From Cytophagaceae bacterium (GTDB lineage Bacteria; Bacteroidota; Bacteroidia; Cytophagales; Cytophagaceae), in assembly GCA_025455005.1 (NCBI GenBank), contig JALONH010000004.1:1-64000 (forward strand): a stretch of 64,000 nt of DNA, in the 5' to 3' direction. Every line of letters begins with the position of its first letter. Position 1 is the stretch's first letter. The translations under genes were made by a program, and so were the position numbers. Under the pieces are notes generated by a model, which worked only from the letters and a program-made list of their open reading frames with translations, was not told the DNA's origin and ran no database searches. Of this stretch, positions 19,552-31,063 are shown in pieces.

Positions 19552-20811
19552 ATGGATACACAACATCAGGTTACAGTCCGTTCGATAGACGAAGCCGCTG
19601 AGCGCTTAAAAGGGGTGGCGGCCCACACTCCCTTACAATATAACCAACATTTGTCGGATATGTTTGGTGCGCATATCTGGTTAAAAAGAGAAGATCTTCA
19701 ATTGGTGCGTTCCTATAAATTACGAGGGGCGTATAATTTTATCAGCAGTTGTACTCCGGAACAAGTAGCGGCCGGTGTAGTGTGTGCCAGTGCCGGAAAC
19801 CACGCTCAAGGTGTTGCATATTCCTGTCGGCAATTAAAAATACAGGGCAAAATTTTCATGCCGGCTACGACACCTAAACAAAAAGTAGCACAAGTAACAC
19901 TGTTTGGGAAAGAATATGTGGAGGTGATATTAGTAGGAGATACGTTTGATGATTCTTATGCAGAAGCATTAACGTACTGTAATCAACACCAGATGTTGTT
20001 TGTTCATCCGTTTGATCATGCCAAAGTCATTGCCGGCCAAGGTACAGTAGCAAAAGAAGTATTAGAAGATATGCCGGTTATAATAGATTATTTGTTTGTA
20101 CCGGTTGGTGGGGGAGGCTTATCTGCCGGTATGTGTGTATACCTGAAAGAGAAGAGTCCGGATACTCGAATTATTGGCGTCGAACCCTTAGGAGCTCCGG
20201 CCATGAAACGTTCATTAGAAGAGGGGAGAGTCGTTACGTTGGATACTATAGATAAATTTGTAGACGGCGCAGCGGTAAAACGGGTAGGTGATTTAAATTT
20301 TGACATTTGCTCAGAATTTTTGGACGATTTAGAATTAGTACCGGAAGGGAAAGTGTGTAGTACCATTATAAAGTTATACAATGAAGAAGCTATTATTGCA
20401 GAACCGGCAGGGGCTTTAAGTATAGCGGTACTCGATTATTTTAAAGATTCCATAAAAGGTAAAAACATTGTTTGTGTGGTCAGTGGAAGTAATAACGATA
20501 TTGATCGTATGCAAGAGATCAAAGAACGTTCGTTATTATATGAAGGGTTAAAACATTATTTTATCATTCGATTTAAACAACGGGCAGGAGCATTGCGGGA
20601 GTTTTTAGATGAAGTATTAGGTCCAAATGATGATATCACGTACTTTGAATATACGAAAAAGACAAATAAGGAATCGGGTCCTGCCTTAGTAGGAGTGGAG
20701 GTGAAACATCGGGATGATTTTTTGGCATTAACAGAAAGGATGAAAGCCAAAGGAGTAGATTATACCTTAGTAAATAACGACTCGAATTTATTTGGATTTT
20801 TAATTATGTAG
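19552..20811 (+). CDS. ilvA: Threonine dehydratase (threonine ammonia-lyase)
   Basis: A PLP enzyme that deaminates threonine to 2-oxobutyrate for isoleucine synthesis. The PLP lysine lies in SYKLRGA near residue 60, the phosphate loop is VGGGGLSAG, and CASAGNHAQG is intact. The C-terminal ~90 residues (YFIIRFKQRAGALREFLDEV) form a single ACT-like regulatory domain, the shorter arrangement known from Gram-positive and Bacteroidota enzymes; the E. coli enzyme has two. I chose ATG at 19552 (419 residues); a TTG three codons upstream is in frame. Confidence 0.94.
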   Translation: MDTQHQVTVRSIDEAAERLKGVAAHTPLQYNQHLSDMFGAHIWLKREDLQLVRSYKLRGAYNFISSCTPEQVAAGVVCASAGNHAQGVAYSCRQLKIQGKIFMPATTPKQKVAQVTLFGKEYVEVILVGDTFDDSYAEALTYCNQHQMLFVHPFDHAKVIAGQGTVAKEVLEDMPVIIDYLFVPVGGGGLSAGMCVYLKEKSPDTRIIGVEPLGAPAMKRSLEEGRVVTLDTIDKFVDGAAVKRVGDLNFDICSEFLDDLELVPEGKVCSTIIKLYNEEAIIAEPAGALSIAVLDYFKDSIKGKNIVCVVSGSNNDIDRMQEIKERSLLYEGLKHYFIIRFKQRAGALREFLDEVLGPNDDITYFEYTKKTNKESGPALVGVEVKHRDDFLALTERMKAKGVDYTLVNNDSNLFGFLIM

Positions 20812-20813
20812 GG

Positions 20814-21602
20814 ATGAAAAGTTTAGTTATTTTTTTATCCCTCACCTTCTCTTTATTGGCTTGTACTTCTAAACCCTCCTCCGGTGTTTCCAATCTAAAC
20901 AGCGCGCATACGACCATCGATACTACTCCTTCTCCTGTGCGTTTTCCGGATTACATGGATAGTATTATTTGGTTGGCCTATGGTCCATCTCATGGGATTT
21001 TTAAAGTCTTTAGAAATGAAACCGCAACCTTAGAATGGCAAGATAGTCTTTCAGGTAAACAAGAGAAACGTTTCTTTTCAATTTCCCTAACTATTCAACA
21101 GGAAGGTCAATACTGGTCTTTATTAGGTATTGACACTAAAGGCGATTCCATCTTCTGTGGCGTAACGAATATGTGTCATGATGTAAGAAGTCCGTTTTAT
21201 TGTATGTTGAGGTATAAAGGAAAAGATTGGAAGGGTTTTGAAGGTCGTTTTTATTTACCAACCCTTTTTCATGATATTTATGTATTAAAAAAATATAATG
21301 ATAGCCAATTGGACCGGTGGGGAGAAAAATCTAATCAAGTTATATTGGAGGTGAACCTTACAGATAAGAGGCTTATGATAACAGGACCTTGTCAGTCTGC
21401 TACTATCCCATTTGAAATAGTTGCTCAAGACAATATATGTTTAGGTAAAGCAAAAATGTTGGGCAATTATTGTACGCTTGTCAATAATGGATTAGAACTT
21501 ATCGTAACCGTTCAACAACGTAGGTTTGCTCTGGATCGAAGCGGGAGAACAATCAGAATGATAGCACCCGGTGATACTTTAGAATTTTATAAAGTAGATT
21601 AA
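20814..21602 (+). CDS. Hypothetical lipoprotein
   Basis: A 262-residue protein with a clear lipoprotein leader: SLTFSLLAC with the acylated Cys near residue 17, followed by a Ser/Thr/Pro-rich linker to about residue 42. The rest is a mixed beta-rich domain with several Trp residues and no motif I recognise. It starts 2 bp after the ilvA stop and overlaps the convergent AsmA-like gene by 4 bases at its end. Function unknown. Confidence 0.75.
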   Translation: MKSLVIFLSLTFSLLACTSKPSSGVSNLNSAHTTIDTTPSPVRFPDYMDSIIWLAYGPSHGIFKVFRNETATLEWQDSLSGKQEKRFFSISLTIQQEGQYWSLLGIDTKGDSIFCGVTNMCHDVRSPFYCMLRYKGKDWKGFEGRFYLPTLFHDIYVLKKYNDSQLDRWGEKSNQVILEVNLTDKRLMITGPCQSATIPFEIVAQDNICLGKAKMLGNYCTLVNNGLELIVTVQQRRFALDRSGRTIRMIAPGDTLEFYKVD

Positions 21603-24088
21603 TCAAAATCAAAATACTCCGGATTTTCTTGTTGTTGAGTTTGCTGAGTTGTTGTTTTGTCTATTTCTTTCTTTTTAAATATCTGTATTAATTCTTCTTT
21701 CTCTTTTTTAATATCCGTTAAAATTTTCTCTTTTACTTTTTTGGTATCATAAGTAATTGAAAAATCATCGGTTGTACCCTTTATGATTAGAAATAATGTC
21801 ATTTCCCCTTTATCAGATGGGCGTATGGCTCCGAACGTAGCGTCCGGGTCTAATTTTTCTTTTTTAATATTTTTCATAGGGTATCCTATGTAGTAGTTGA
21901 TTTGGTTGTTAAAGGTATGCGTTCCGGAGATGCTCATTTCACCGATATTCGATTTGATCTTCATTTCCGGTAGTTGTACCGTTTCGTTAAAGATTAGAAT
22001 ATGATTTTTTAATTCAGAGAATTTAACATGATTGATTTGAGAGCCATCCACAAATTTTTGAATTTTTATCAGTGGTTCAAATTGAATGAGTTCTCCATTT
22101 TGAATGGTAATGTCTGCGTCACACACAAGAGAGGAGGAAGCGATGTTTAATTGGTTATCCAACTGAAAAATAAGACTAATATCGGATGATATTTGTCCTT
22201 TCAGATGTTTTTGAGTGATAAAGTCTTGACTGAAATTATCGAATACATAAAATAAGCTGTCAATAAACATTTTTTCGATTTTAGAATCGCTCTTAATCTC
22301 CAGAAGTTTTTCACTGATTACCTTGACAGTGTTGTTTCCGCTGTATTTCCCACCACAGAATAACATATTCGATTCAGAAAATTCTAAATAAGGATAACTC
22401 CATTTTATTTTTGAGGATATAGAAGATGCTTTGAATTTTTGATACTCGATTGTTTTGGCTTTCAAATCAATTTCTACTTTGTATTCTTTAAAAGAAGGTA
22501 AGAGGAAATTTTCATTTGAATTAGATTTATTTCGTTCTTCACTAAATAATAATTCATTGGCGTATATATTTTCCGCTACTAGGTCAGCTTGTATATACAT
22601 AGGTCGCTCCGGATGAATAATTTTCCCAATAAGGTTTTTAAACAATCCGTTTAATTTCATTTTAGAATGCCCGATTTCCAGTTGCACATCAGAGGCTGCC
22701 ACATCGTTTTTATTGAAGGTGCAGTCGCCCGATTCGATACGAATAGGATTCGGATAGTGGGTTAAATCGAGCCGAATATCTTGGAAAGAAATATCACCTT
22801 GAGAATTGAATCGGTCGAAGGTGGACACTTTTTCTAAGTCTTTTAAGCGACCATCTCCCAGAATGTTAACATGTAGATTTCCGGAGCTGCTCTTAAAGGT
22901 TTCATTTGGAAGGAATAAAGAAATCCAAGAGAAGTGTAGAATGCCTTTTAATTCGAATCGAATACTAGGGTCTACAAAATTACTGTACTCAAAAAAACCA
23001 TTGATTTTCTCATTATCAAAAGACGCAGAAATATTTTGAATCAAGATGGATGAAGTAGAGGGGTGTTGTTTAGAGCCATTGGAATAGCTTCCTTTGAATG
23101 ACGCATTTTTAATTTGCCCTTTTAAAGAAGGGTGTTGAACAGTAGCGTTATCCATACCAAATTGGAATCGAATAGAGGGTACGGCTTTATCTGACAGTAC
23201 ACCTTTAATAGAGCCCTCAAAGTATATGGAACCGTTTATATGGTATTGATTAATGGAGGTCGCATATTGTTTAGGTAATAAAGAAGTAATGGTTTGTAGT
23301 TCGTTTTTATTGCCTTTAAAATTTAAATCAAGAGTTGAAAGGCGATTGTCTACTGAGCCTTGAATAGTATAGGAGCCTTTTTCGATTTTTAGTTCAGAGG
23401 GATGAATTTCAAAAAGTTCCTTATCCGTATGATATGTTAAATGAGTGATGGATTGAATGTTTTTATCTAACAGATAAGAAATGGAATCCAGTGTAATTTC
23501 TTTTGATACTAAATCGCCCATACTATGAATATCATATCGATCATTTTCGAAACTCAGTTGAGCCGTATTGTTGTATATATAGAAGGCATAATGTTGGTTT
23601 TTATTTTCGAGGTCATATCGAAAATCGATATTTTTTAAAAATATGGATTCAATGGAGAAGTCTTTACTGTCCGAGGTGGAATCGTCCTTAATAATGGTGA
23701 AATTGTGTTCACCGGAGGCGTTCGTTTTAAGATACACATTCCCATCTTGTAAGGATAGGCGGGAGATGGTATAATTTCCTTTCCAAACATCAATAAGATT
23801 AAAGGACAGTGCAATTTTATTAATAGTAGAAAAGGGTGTCTTGACGGATGTATCCGGTTCATAAATACGGACTTTTTTGAAAATGATGGATAGCTCCGGG
23901 AAGTTGTAAAAGAGACTTAACTGTACATCTTTATCCACTTCAACTTTAGTATTTAATCGTCGATTGATTTGTTTGGTAGCCAGGTATATGATGTCCGATC
24001 GGAAAAAGTATAGAAGAGAAGCACCTGCAACGGTAAGTATCGTAACAGATAAAAAACTGTAAATCAGTATTTTTTTAAGGACTTTCAG
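21599..24088 (-). CDS. AsmA-family-like protein with uncertain start codon
   Basis: A long AsmA-like protein, predicted to be anchored in the inner membrane and to span the periplasm as a beta-rich chain. From the in-frame GTG at 23938 it is 779 residues, but reading upstream stays open for 54 more codons and encodes a typical AsmA head: a basic start KVLKKILIYSF, a hydrophobic helix, and IYLATKQINRRLNTKVEV leading into SLFYNFPELSI. No ATG, GTG or TTG lies between the TAA at 24101-24103 and that helix. CTG at 24088 is the best-placed initiator, giving 829 residues. The GTG alone would drop the membrane anchor. The C-terminus is Lys/Gln-rich. Confidence 0.8.
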   Translation of the reverse strand: MKVLKKILIYSFLSVTILTVAGASLLYFFRSDIIYLATKQINRRLNTKVEVDKDVQLSLFYNFPELSIIFKKVRIYEPDTSVKTPFSTINKIALSFNLIDVWKGNYTISRLSLQDGNVYLKTNASGEHNFTIIKDDSTSDSKDFSIESIFLKNIDFRYDLENKNQHYAFYIYNNTAQLSFENDRYDIHSMGDLVSKEITLDSISYLLDKNIQSITHLTYHTDKELFEIHPSELKIEKGSYTIQGSVDNRLSTLDLNFKGNKNELQTITSLLPKQYATSINQYHINGSIYFEGSIKGVLSDKAVPSIRFQFGMDNATVQHPSLKGQIKNASFKGSYSNGSKQHPSTSSILIQNISASFDNEKINGFFEYSNFVDPSIRFELKGILHFSWISLFLPNETFKSSSGNLHVNILGDGRLKDLEKVSTFDRFNSQGDISFQDIRLDLTHYPNPIRIESGDCTFNKNDVAASDVQLEIGHSKMKLNGLFKNLIGKIIHPERPMYIQADLVAENIYANELLFSEERNKSNSNENFLLPSFKEYKVEIDLKAKTIEYQKFKASSISSKIKWSYPYLEFSESNMLFCGGKYSGNNTVKVISEKLLEIKSDSKIEKMFIDSLFYVFDNFSQDFITQKHLKGQISSDISLIFQLDNQLNIASSSLVCDADITIQNGELIQFEPLIKIQKFVDGSQINHVKFSELKNHILIFNETVQLPEMKIKSNIGEMSISGTHTFNNQINYYIGYPMKNIKKEKLDPDATFGAIRPSDKGEMTLFLIIKGTTDDFSITYDTKKVKEKILTDIKKEKEELIQIFKKKEIDKTTTQQTQQQENPEYFDFD

Positions 24089-24171
24089 ATGGTTCGTTAA
24101 TTATGTAAAACAATGAAAATTAGTTTAATAATACAACGATGATTTTTTTAATAAATTTTAATAAAATCGTT

Positions 24172-24201
24172 TTGTATTTAAAAAAAAACCTATTATGTTT
24201 G
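24172..24201 (+). promoter_or_regulatory. Promoter of the tRNA-Val locus
   Basis: A textbook Bacteroidota promoter: TTG at 24172-24174, 19 bases, then the -7 element TATGTTTG at 24194-24201. It points at the tRNA-like copy at 24242 and the true tRNA at 24342, so both would be on one precursor. Confidence 0.7.
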
Positions 24202-24241
24202 CACTCCCTTACGACAACAAACACGTTGGGAAAGTAATAAA

Positions 24242-24307
24242 GGGAGCATAGCTCAGCTGGTTCAGAGCATTCCGCGCTTCGCAGCGGAAGGGTCACAGGT
24301 TCGAATC
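24242..24307 (+). pseudogene. Defective tRNA-Val-like copy with replaced anticodon arm
   Basis: The first 29 bases (GGGAGCATAGCTCAGCTGGT...) and the T-arm 5' part (GGGTCACAGGTTCGAATC) are identical to the true tRNA-Val 100 bases downstream. Between them the 17-base anticodon arm is replaced by a 20-base GC-rich hairpin around CCGCGCTTCGCAGCGG, and the copy breaks off before the 3' acceptor strand. It therefore cannot fold into a complete tRNA. It lies between the promoter and the true gene and would be transcribed with it. Confidence 0.75.
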
Positions 24308-24341
24308 AGATAAAATTGAAATACTGAAATAAAAAATAATT

Positions 24342-24416
24342 GGGAGCATAGCTCAGCTGGTTCAGAGCATCTGCCTTACAAGCAGAGGGTCACAGGTTCG
24401 AATCCTGTTGCTCCCA
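24342..24416 (+). tRNA. tRNA-Val (anticodon TAC)
   Basis: A complete 75-base cloverleaf. Acceptor stem GGGAGCA pairs with TGCTCCC and the discriminator is A; D-arm GCTC..GAGC; anticodon stem TCTGC/GCAGA with loop CTTACAA, anticodon TAC (Val); T-arm ACAGG TTCGAAT CCTGT. The CCA end is not encoded. A hairpin terminator follows 7 bases later. Confidence 0.97.
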
Positions 24417-24423
24417 CACAAAG

Positions 24424-24452
24424 AAAAACCTCATCTAACGTGAGGTTTTTTT
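24424..24452 (+). terminator. Terminator after tRNA-Val
   Basis: AAAACCTCA, a 7-base loop TCTAACG, then TGAGGTTTTTTT: a short GC-containing stem followed by a T run, a classical factor-independent terminator. Confidence 0.85.
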
Positions 24453-24475
24453 ATTTTAATTAAGTCAAAGAATGA

Positions 24476-24533
24476 GGAGTAGCTAAGGAAGGTTCAGAAC
24501 ATCCCGCGCTACGCAGCGGGAGTGGTCACATCG
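24476..24533 (+). repeat. Degenerate second tRNA-like copy
   Basis: GGTTCAGAACATCCCGCG (24491-24508) followed by a near-identical GC-rich hairpin CCGCGCTACGCAGCGG and GGTCACA parallels the defective copy at 24242. Its 5' third (GTAGCTAAGGAA) is eroded and the T-loop is lost. It lies after the terminator, so it is probably not transcribed with the tRNA. A relic of the same tRNA-derived element. Confidence 0.55.
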
Positions 24534-24621
24534 CATTTTTTCACTTCCGGGTATCGTTTCTACTCTCTTAATCCCGAAATTACTAAAGCTCCTTTCTTTT
24601 TTCTCCTAAAATATAAACCTC

Positions 24622-25377
24622 ATGAAGTACATTATTTATCTCCTCTTCTTACTCCCACTATTTTCCTTCGCTGACGCTACACCTAAATTTTATAATAAAA
24701 TTCATTTCGAAATTTATACTGAAGAGGGCAAATCGATAACCCAACCGGATAGTATTGTTATTTTTACTAACCCCTGTGAAGATTCAGCTTTTGTGTATAC
24801 TATTTATTTAGATCGAGCGCCTCGAGCCTATAGTGATTTGAATTTAAATTTTTATAAAGATGAAATGTTTCTTCTAGAGAAGAGAGAATTGGACTTTTTG
24901 AAATTATCTATATGGCGAAATAGCAAAAGGTACGATTCTCCTTGGATAGTCAATTCAGGTCAAAGAAGTTTTTATCGGTTTATTGCAAGAGAAGATGGTA
25001 AGCTATACGATGATTCACCTCCATTTTATACAAAGGTGTCAGAGTATTGGTTGGCTTTTGTAATGACTATTTTCTTGGAAATGCTCTATTTTGTTTGGCT
25101 TAATCGTAAACTTCAACTTTCATTGAAGAAACTACTATCTGTTTTATTGTTGGTAAATGTGCTTTCACACCCTCTTTTATGGTGGATGCACTCACATACG
25201 GATATAAATATATTGTTATTGGAGATAGGTATTGTATTCATTGAATCGGTTATTTTGTTTATATGCTTTTCTCCTTTAATTACTTATAATAAATTTTTTA
25301 AATGGTCGTTGTTTTCAAATCTCATCAGTTGGATTTTAGGAGGAATATTAATGTTTATTATGACCACTAATTTCTGA
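24622..25377 (+). CDS. Hypothetical membrane protein with extracytoplasmic domain
   Basis: A 251-residue protein: signal peptide ending near FADA, a ~115-residue extracytoplasmic beta-rich domain (KIHFEIYTEEGKSI, a FTNPCEDSAFVYTIYLD segment), and a C-terminal block of about four transmembrane helices from residue ~140 onward. No family recognised. The layout resembles small sensors or assembly factors but nothing supports a specific role. It stands alone between the tRNA locus and the GH5 gene. Confidence 0.65.
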   Translation: MKYIIYLLFLLPLFSFADATPKFYNKIHFEIYTEEGKSITQPDSIVIFTNPCEDSAFVYTIYLDRAPRAYSDLNLNFYKDEMFLLEKRELDFLKLSIWRNSKRYDSPWIVNSGQRSFYRFIAREDGKLYDDSPPFYTKVSEYWLAFVMTIFLEMLYFVWLNRKLQLSLKKLLSVLLLVNVLSHPLLWWMHSHTDINILLLEIGIVFIESVILFICFSPLITYNKFFKWSLFSNLISWILGGILMFIMTTNF

Positions 25378-25426
25378 TTAATGCACCACCTTTAGTATAT
25401 TAGTACTCCAATCAACAGTGTATTCC

Positions 25427-26461
25427 ATGTTTCTTAAACGTTTACTATTTATTATTATCTCCATTGTCTTTATTAGTGGAGTATCTGCACAGTCTACCAT
25501 AGTGGAAAAGTACGGTCAGTTGACCGTTAAAGGTACGGCCATGGTGAGTGCTACTTCCGGTGATACCGTTCAATTAGTTGGCATGTCCTTATTTTGGAGT
25601 CAATGGATGGGGCAATTCTATAATGCCTCTATGGTTAAAACCCTACGCGATGATTGGAAAGCTACGGTTGTTCGAGCCGCCATGGGGGTTGAAATGGGAG
25701 GCTATTCAGAAAATCCGGCCGAAGAGTTGATTAAAATACGCGAAGTAGTTGACGCTTGTATTGCTAAAGGGATTTATGTCATCATAGATTATCATTCTCA
25801 TGAAGCACATAAGAATCCGGAGATGGCTAAGAAGTTTTTTGCGGAAATGGCTAAACGATATGGCACTTATCCGAATGTGTTATATGAAATTTATAATGAG
25901 CCATTACAATACACTTCTTGGAATAAGGACATTAAACCATACGCTGAACAAGTAATAGCCGCGATTCGAACATACGACCCGGATAATATCGTAATTGTCG
26001 GAACTCGTCAATGGTCACAAAAAGTAACGGAAGCCGCTATTAATCCTATCGCGGACAAAAATACGATGTATACCTTACACTTTTATGCCGGAACACATAA
26101 ACAATGGTTACGGGATGAAGCCAAAGCGGCTATGGAAAAGGGGATAGCCTTGTTTGTAACCGAATATGGCACATGTGATGCTAGTGGTAATAATAATTAT
26201 GATCCGGTTGAAACGCAATTGTGGTTTGAGTTTTTAGATCAATATAAGATAAGTTATTGCAATTGGTCTATTGCCGATAAAGATGAAACGGCTTCTGCTT
26301 TAAAACCCGGCAGCAACGCGTATGGAGGTTGGTCGGATAGTGATTTAACGGAATCCGGATTACTAGTGAAAGAAAATATGATCATGAAGAATAAACCTAT
26401 TTTCGATACTCTAGTAAAAAATGAGAAAGTAAAAGTGAATAAAGAGAAAAAGAAAAAGTAA
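25427..26461 (+). CDS. Glycoside hydrolase family 5 secreted endoglucanase-like enzyme
   Basis: A 344-residue secreted GH5 enzyme, most like cellulases. The signal peptide ends at VSAQ. The (beta/alpha)8 domain shows GMSLFWSQWMGQFY, VRAAMGV, the IDYHSH strand, the acid/base Glu158 in YEIYNEPLQ, HFYAGTHKQW, and the nucleophile Glu246 in VTEYGTCDASG. There is no carbohydrate-binding module and no type IX secretion tail; the C-terminus is a basic Lys-rich tail. I took ATG at 25427 over a GTG three codons upstream. Substrate beta-1,4-glucan is the likeliest, but GH5 is broad. A long inverted repeat follows. Confidence 0.9.
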   Translation: MFLKRLLFIIISIVFISGVSAQSTIVEKYGQLTVKGTAMVSATSGDTVQLVGMSLFWSQWMGQFYNASMVKTLRDDWKATVVRAAMGVEMGGYSENPAEELIKIREVVDACIAKGIYVIIDYHSHEAHKNPEMAKKFFAEMAKRYGTYPNVLYEIYNEPLQYTSWNKDIKPYAEQVIAAIRTYDPDNIVIVGTRQWSQKVTEAAINPIADKNTMYTLHFYAGTHKQWLRDEAKAAMEKGIALFVTEYGTCDASGNNNYDPVETQLWFEFLDQYKISYCNWSIADKDETASALKPGSNAYGGWSDSDLTESGLLVKENMIMKNKPIFDTLVKNEKVKVNKEKKKK

Positions 26462-26472
26462 ATCATATTTTG

Positions 26473-26514
26473 GCTTACCCCTGCAAGGTTTCATAAAACC
26501 TTGCAGGGGTAAGC
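26473..26514 (+). terminator. Perfect 19-bp inverted repeat after the GH5 gene
   Basis: GCTTACCCCTGCAAGGTTT (26473-26491), loop CATA, then the exact complement to 26514. It can serve as a terminator, but there is no T run, and the core CCTGCAAGGT also appears near 738-747, so it may belong to a dispersed palindromic repeat family. Confidence 0.6.
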
Positions 26515-26637
26515 ATGTGATTCAACTAAAAATTATAATTATAAAAAGAATATTTCAGCCATCGCACTATATAGAGTGAGATAGCTTTTTTTATTTTGTA
26601 TTTTTTAAGGGTATGGATAAAAGTAGCTTCCCTTGTG

Positions 26638-26668
26638 TTGACATTGTGGTTTCAAGAGGTCATATTTG
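26638..26668 (+). promoter_or_regulatory. Promoter of the thiamine operon
   Basis: TTG at 26638-26640, 20 bases, then CATATTTG at 26661-26668, one mismatch from the TAnnTTTG -7 element. Transcription would begin around 26672-26676, right at the first base-paired strand of the TPP riboswitch. Confidence 0.55.
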
Positions 26669-26676
26669 TACCATAC

Positions 26677-26766
26677 ACTTTAGGGGTGTTTCTATTTGAA
26701 CTTTTAAATAGAGACTGAGACATACCCTCGGAACCTGATCAGGGTAATTCCTGCGAAGGGAAAAGT
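26677..26766 (+). ncRNA. TPP riboswitch (THI element)
   Basis: The conserved aptamer is present: ACTTTAGGGGTG opening, CTGAGACATACCC, GGAACCTGATCAGGGTAAT, and CTGCGAAGGGAA, closed by AAAGT pairing with ACTTT (P1). A stretch at 26807-26825 (CACCTAAGTGTATTGGTAC) is nearly complementary to the 5' side of the aptamer (26668-26688) and could compete with P1. It controls the thi operon starting at 26839, presumably lowering expression when thiamine diphosphate is plentiful; whether by termination or by masking initiation is not clear. Confidence 0.95.
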
Positions 26767-26838
26767 TAGGCACTTCTCTACAAGAATCCTTTTCTCCAAG
26801 GCTGCTCACCTAAGTGTATTGGTACCATTTAATCACCA

Positions 26839-29656
<2,818 letters not shown>

Positions 29657-29667
<11 letters not shown>

Positions 29668-30289
29668 AAGAATATCTAATATACACTACATAACGTCCGA
29701 CATTCAGTTGTTAGATTCATTACTATCGAGTGGACTAAACTGGGTACAACTTCGAATAAAGGATGCTAATACATCTACTGTAATTAAAGAAGCTGTAAAT
29801 ATAGTAGCCCTATGCAAACAGTACGGTGCCACCTGTATTATTAATGATTATCCGGAAATAGTTTTAGAAGTAGGAGCCCATGGCGTTCACTTAGGATTGA
29901 CAGATATGAAAGTTGCTGATGCTCGAAAATTATTGGGAGATCAAGCTATCATTGGTGGTACATGTAATACTCCGTTAGATATATTATATCAACATGAACA
30001 AGGAGCCGATTACGTAGGTGTAGGCCCCTATCGATTTACAGAAACGAAAAAGAATTTAAGTCCTATACTTGGTTTAGAGGGATATCAACGATGTGTTGAA
30101 TTTTGTCAAAATAATAATATTCATATTCCGATGATTGCAATTGGAGGAATCGTCCCAACCGATGTTCCTGCTTTAGTAAATTTAGGTTTACATGGTATTG
30201 CAGTATCCTCCGTCATTCGAAAGAATACCCAGCCATTAGAAGTACTTGAACAGTTTCAATCTAGTTTCAATCTATTGAACGTAAAATGA
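29657..30289 (+). CDS. thiE: Thiamine phosphate synthase
   Basis: A 210-residue (beta/alpha)8 enzyme joining HMP diphosphate and thiazole phosphate. Visible: [34 protein letters not shown] (the diphosphate/Mg site), GGTCNTPLD in place of the usual GxSxH loop, [14 protein letters not shown] and AIGGI. ATG at 29657 overlaps the thiD stop by 11 bases; a TTG three codons upstream is an alternative. A second, more divergent ThiE/TenI-like gene is found at 35317. Confidence 0.93.
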
Positions 30290-31062
30290 CACCAGATGTA
30301 TTAACCATAGCCGATACAACATTTCAGTCAAGATTATTTACCGGTACCGGTAAATTTTCTTCCGGAGAGGAAATGTATCATGCTTTACTTGCCAGCGGAA
30401 CAGAGTTAGTAACGGTAGCCTTAAAGCGAGTAAATCCGAATGAAAAAGAAGATATTATCTTTTGGTTACAAAAGGGAAATTTTCATCTACTACCGAATAC
30501 TTCCGGTGCACGTCATGCGAAAGAAGCGGTCTTAGCCGCCCACTTAGCACGCGAAGCACTTGGGACGAATTGGTTGAAATTAGAGATACATCCGGATCCT
30601 AAATATTTATTACCAGACCCTATTGAAACAGTAGCTGCTGCAGAGCAATTAGTAAAAGATGGATTTGTGGTGTTACCTTATGTACATGCTGATCCGGTTT
30701 TGTGTAAACGATTAGAAGATGTGGGTTGTGCTGCGGTGATGCCATTGGGAGCACCTATTGGTACGAATAAAGGATTAAAGACAAGTGATTTTCTAGAAAT
30801 TATTATAGAGCAAAGTAAGGTGCCTGTGATTGTGGATGCCGGGTTAGGAGCTCCATCTCATGCAGCAGCTGCTCTAGAAATGGGGGCTTCAGCAGTATTG
30901 GTGAATACAGCGATGGCTGTTGCCGGTGATCCGGTAGCGATGGCCGGAGCCTTCAAAAAAGCTTGCGAAGCAGGTAGAGAAGCGTATCAAGCAAAACTTG
31001 CCCCAATTAGAAAACAAGCCGAAGCCAGTAGTCCATTGTTGAGTTTTTTAGATTCCTTGTAA
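30286..31062 (+). CDS. thiG: Thiazole synthase
   Basis: A 258-residue ThiG, making the thiazole ring from deoxyxylulose phosphate, ThiS thiocarboxylate and dehydroglycine. Signatures: [18 protein letters not shown] with the Schiff-base lysine in [13 protein letters not shown] context, [13 protein letters not shown] and [19 protein letters not shown]. The start overlaps the thiE stop as ATGA. Confidence 0.97.
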   Translation: MTPDVLTIADTTFQSRLFTGTGKFSSGEEMYHALLASGTELVTVALKRVNPNEKEDIIFWLQKGNFHLLPNTSGARHAKEAVLAAHLAREALGTNWLKLEIHPDPKYLLPDPIETVAAAEQLVKDGFVVLPYVHADPVLCKRLEDVGCAAVMPLGAPIGTNKGLKTSDFLEIIIEQSKVPVIVDAGLGAPSHAAAALEMGASAVLVNTAMAVAGDPVAMAGAFKKACEAGREAYQAKLAPIRKQAEASSPLLSFLDSL

Positions 31063-31063
31063 G

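Noticed and set aside
24242-24307. A second functional tRNA gene
   Set aside because: It lacks a 7-base anticodon loop in a 5-bp stem and the 3' acceptor strand, so cannot be a working tRNA.
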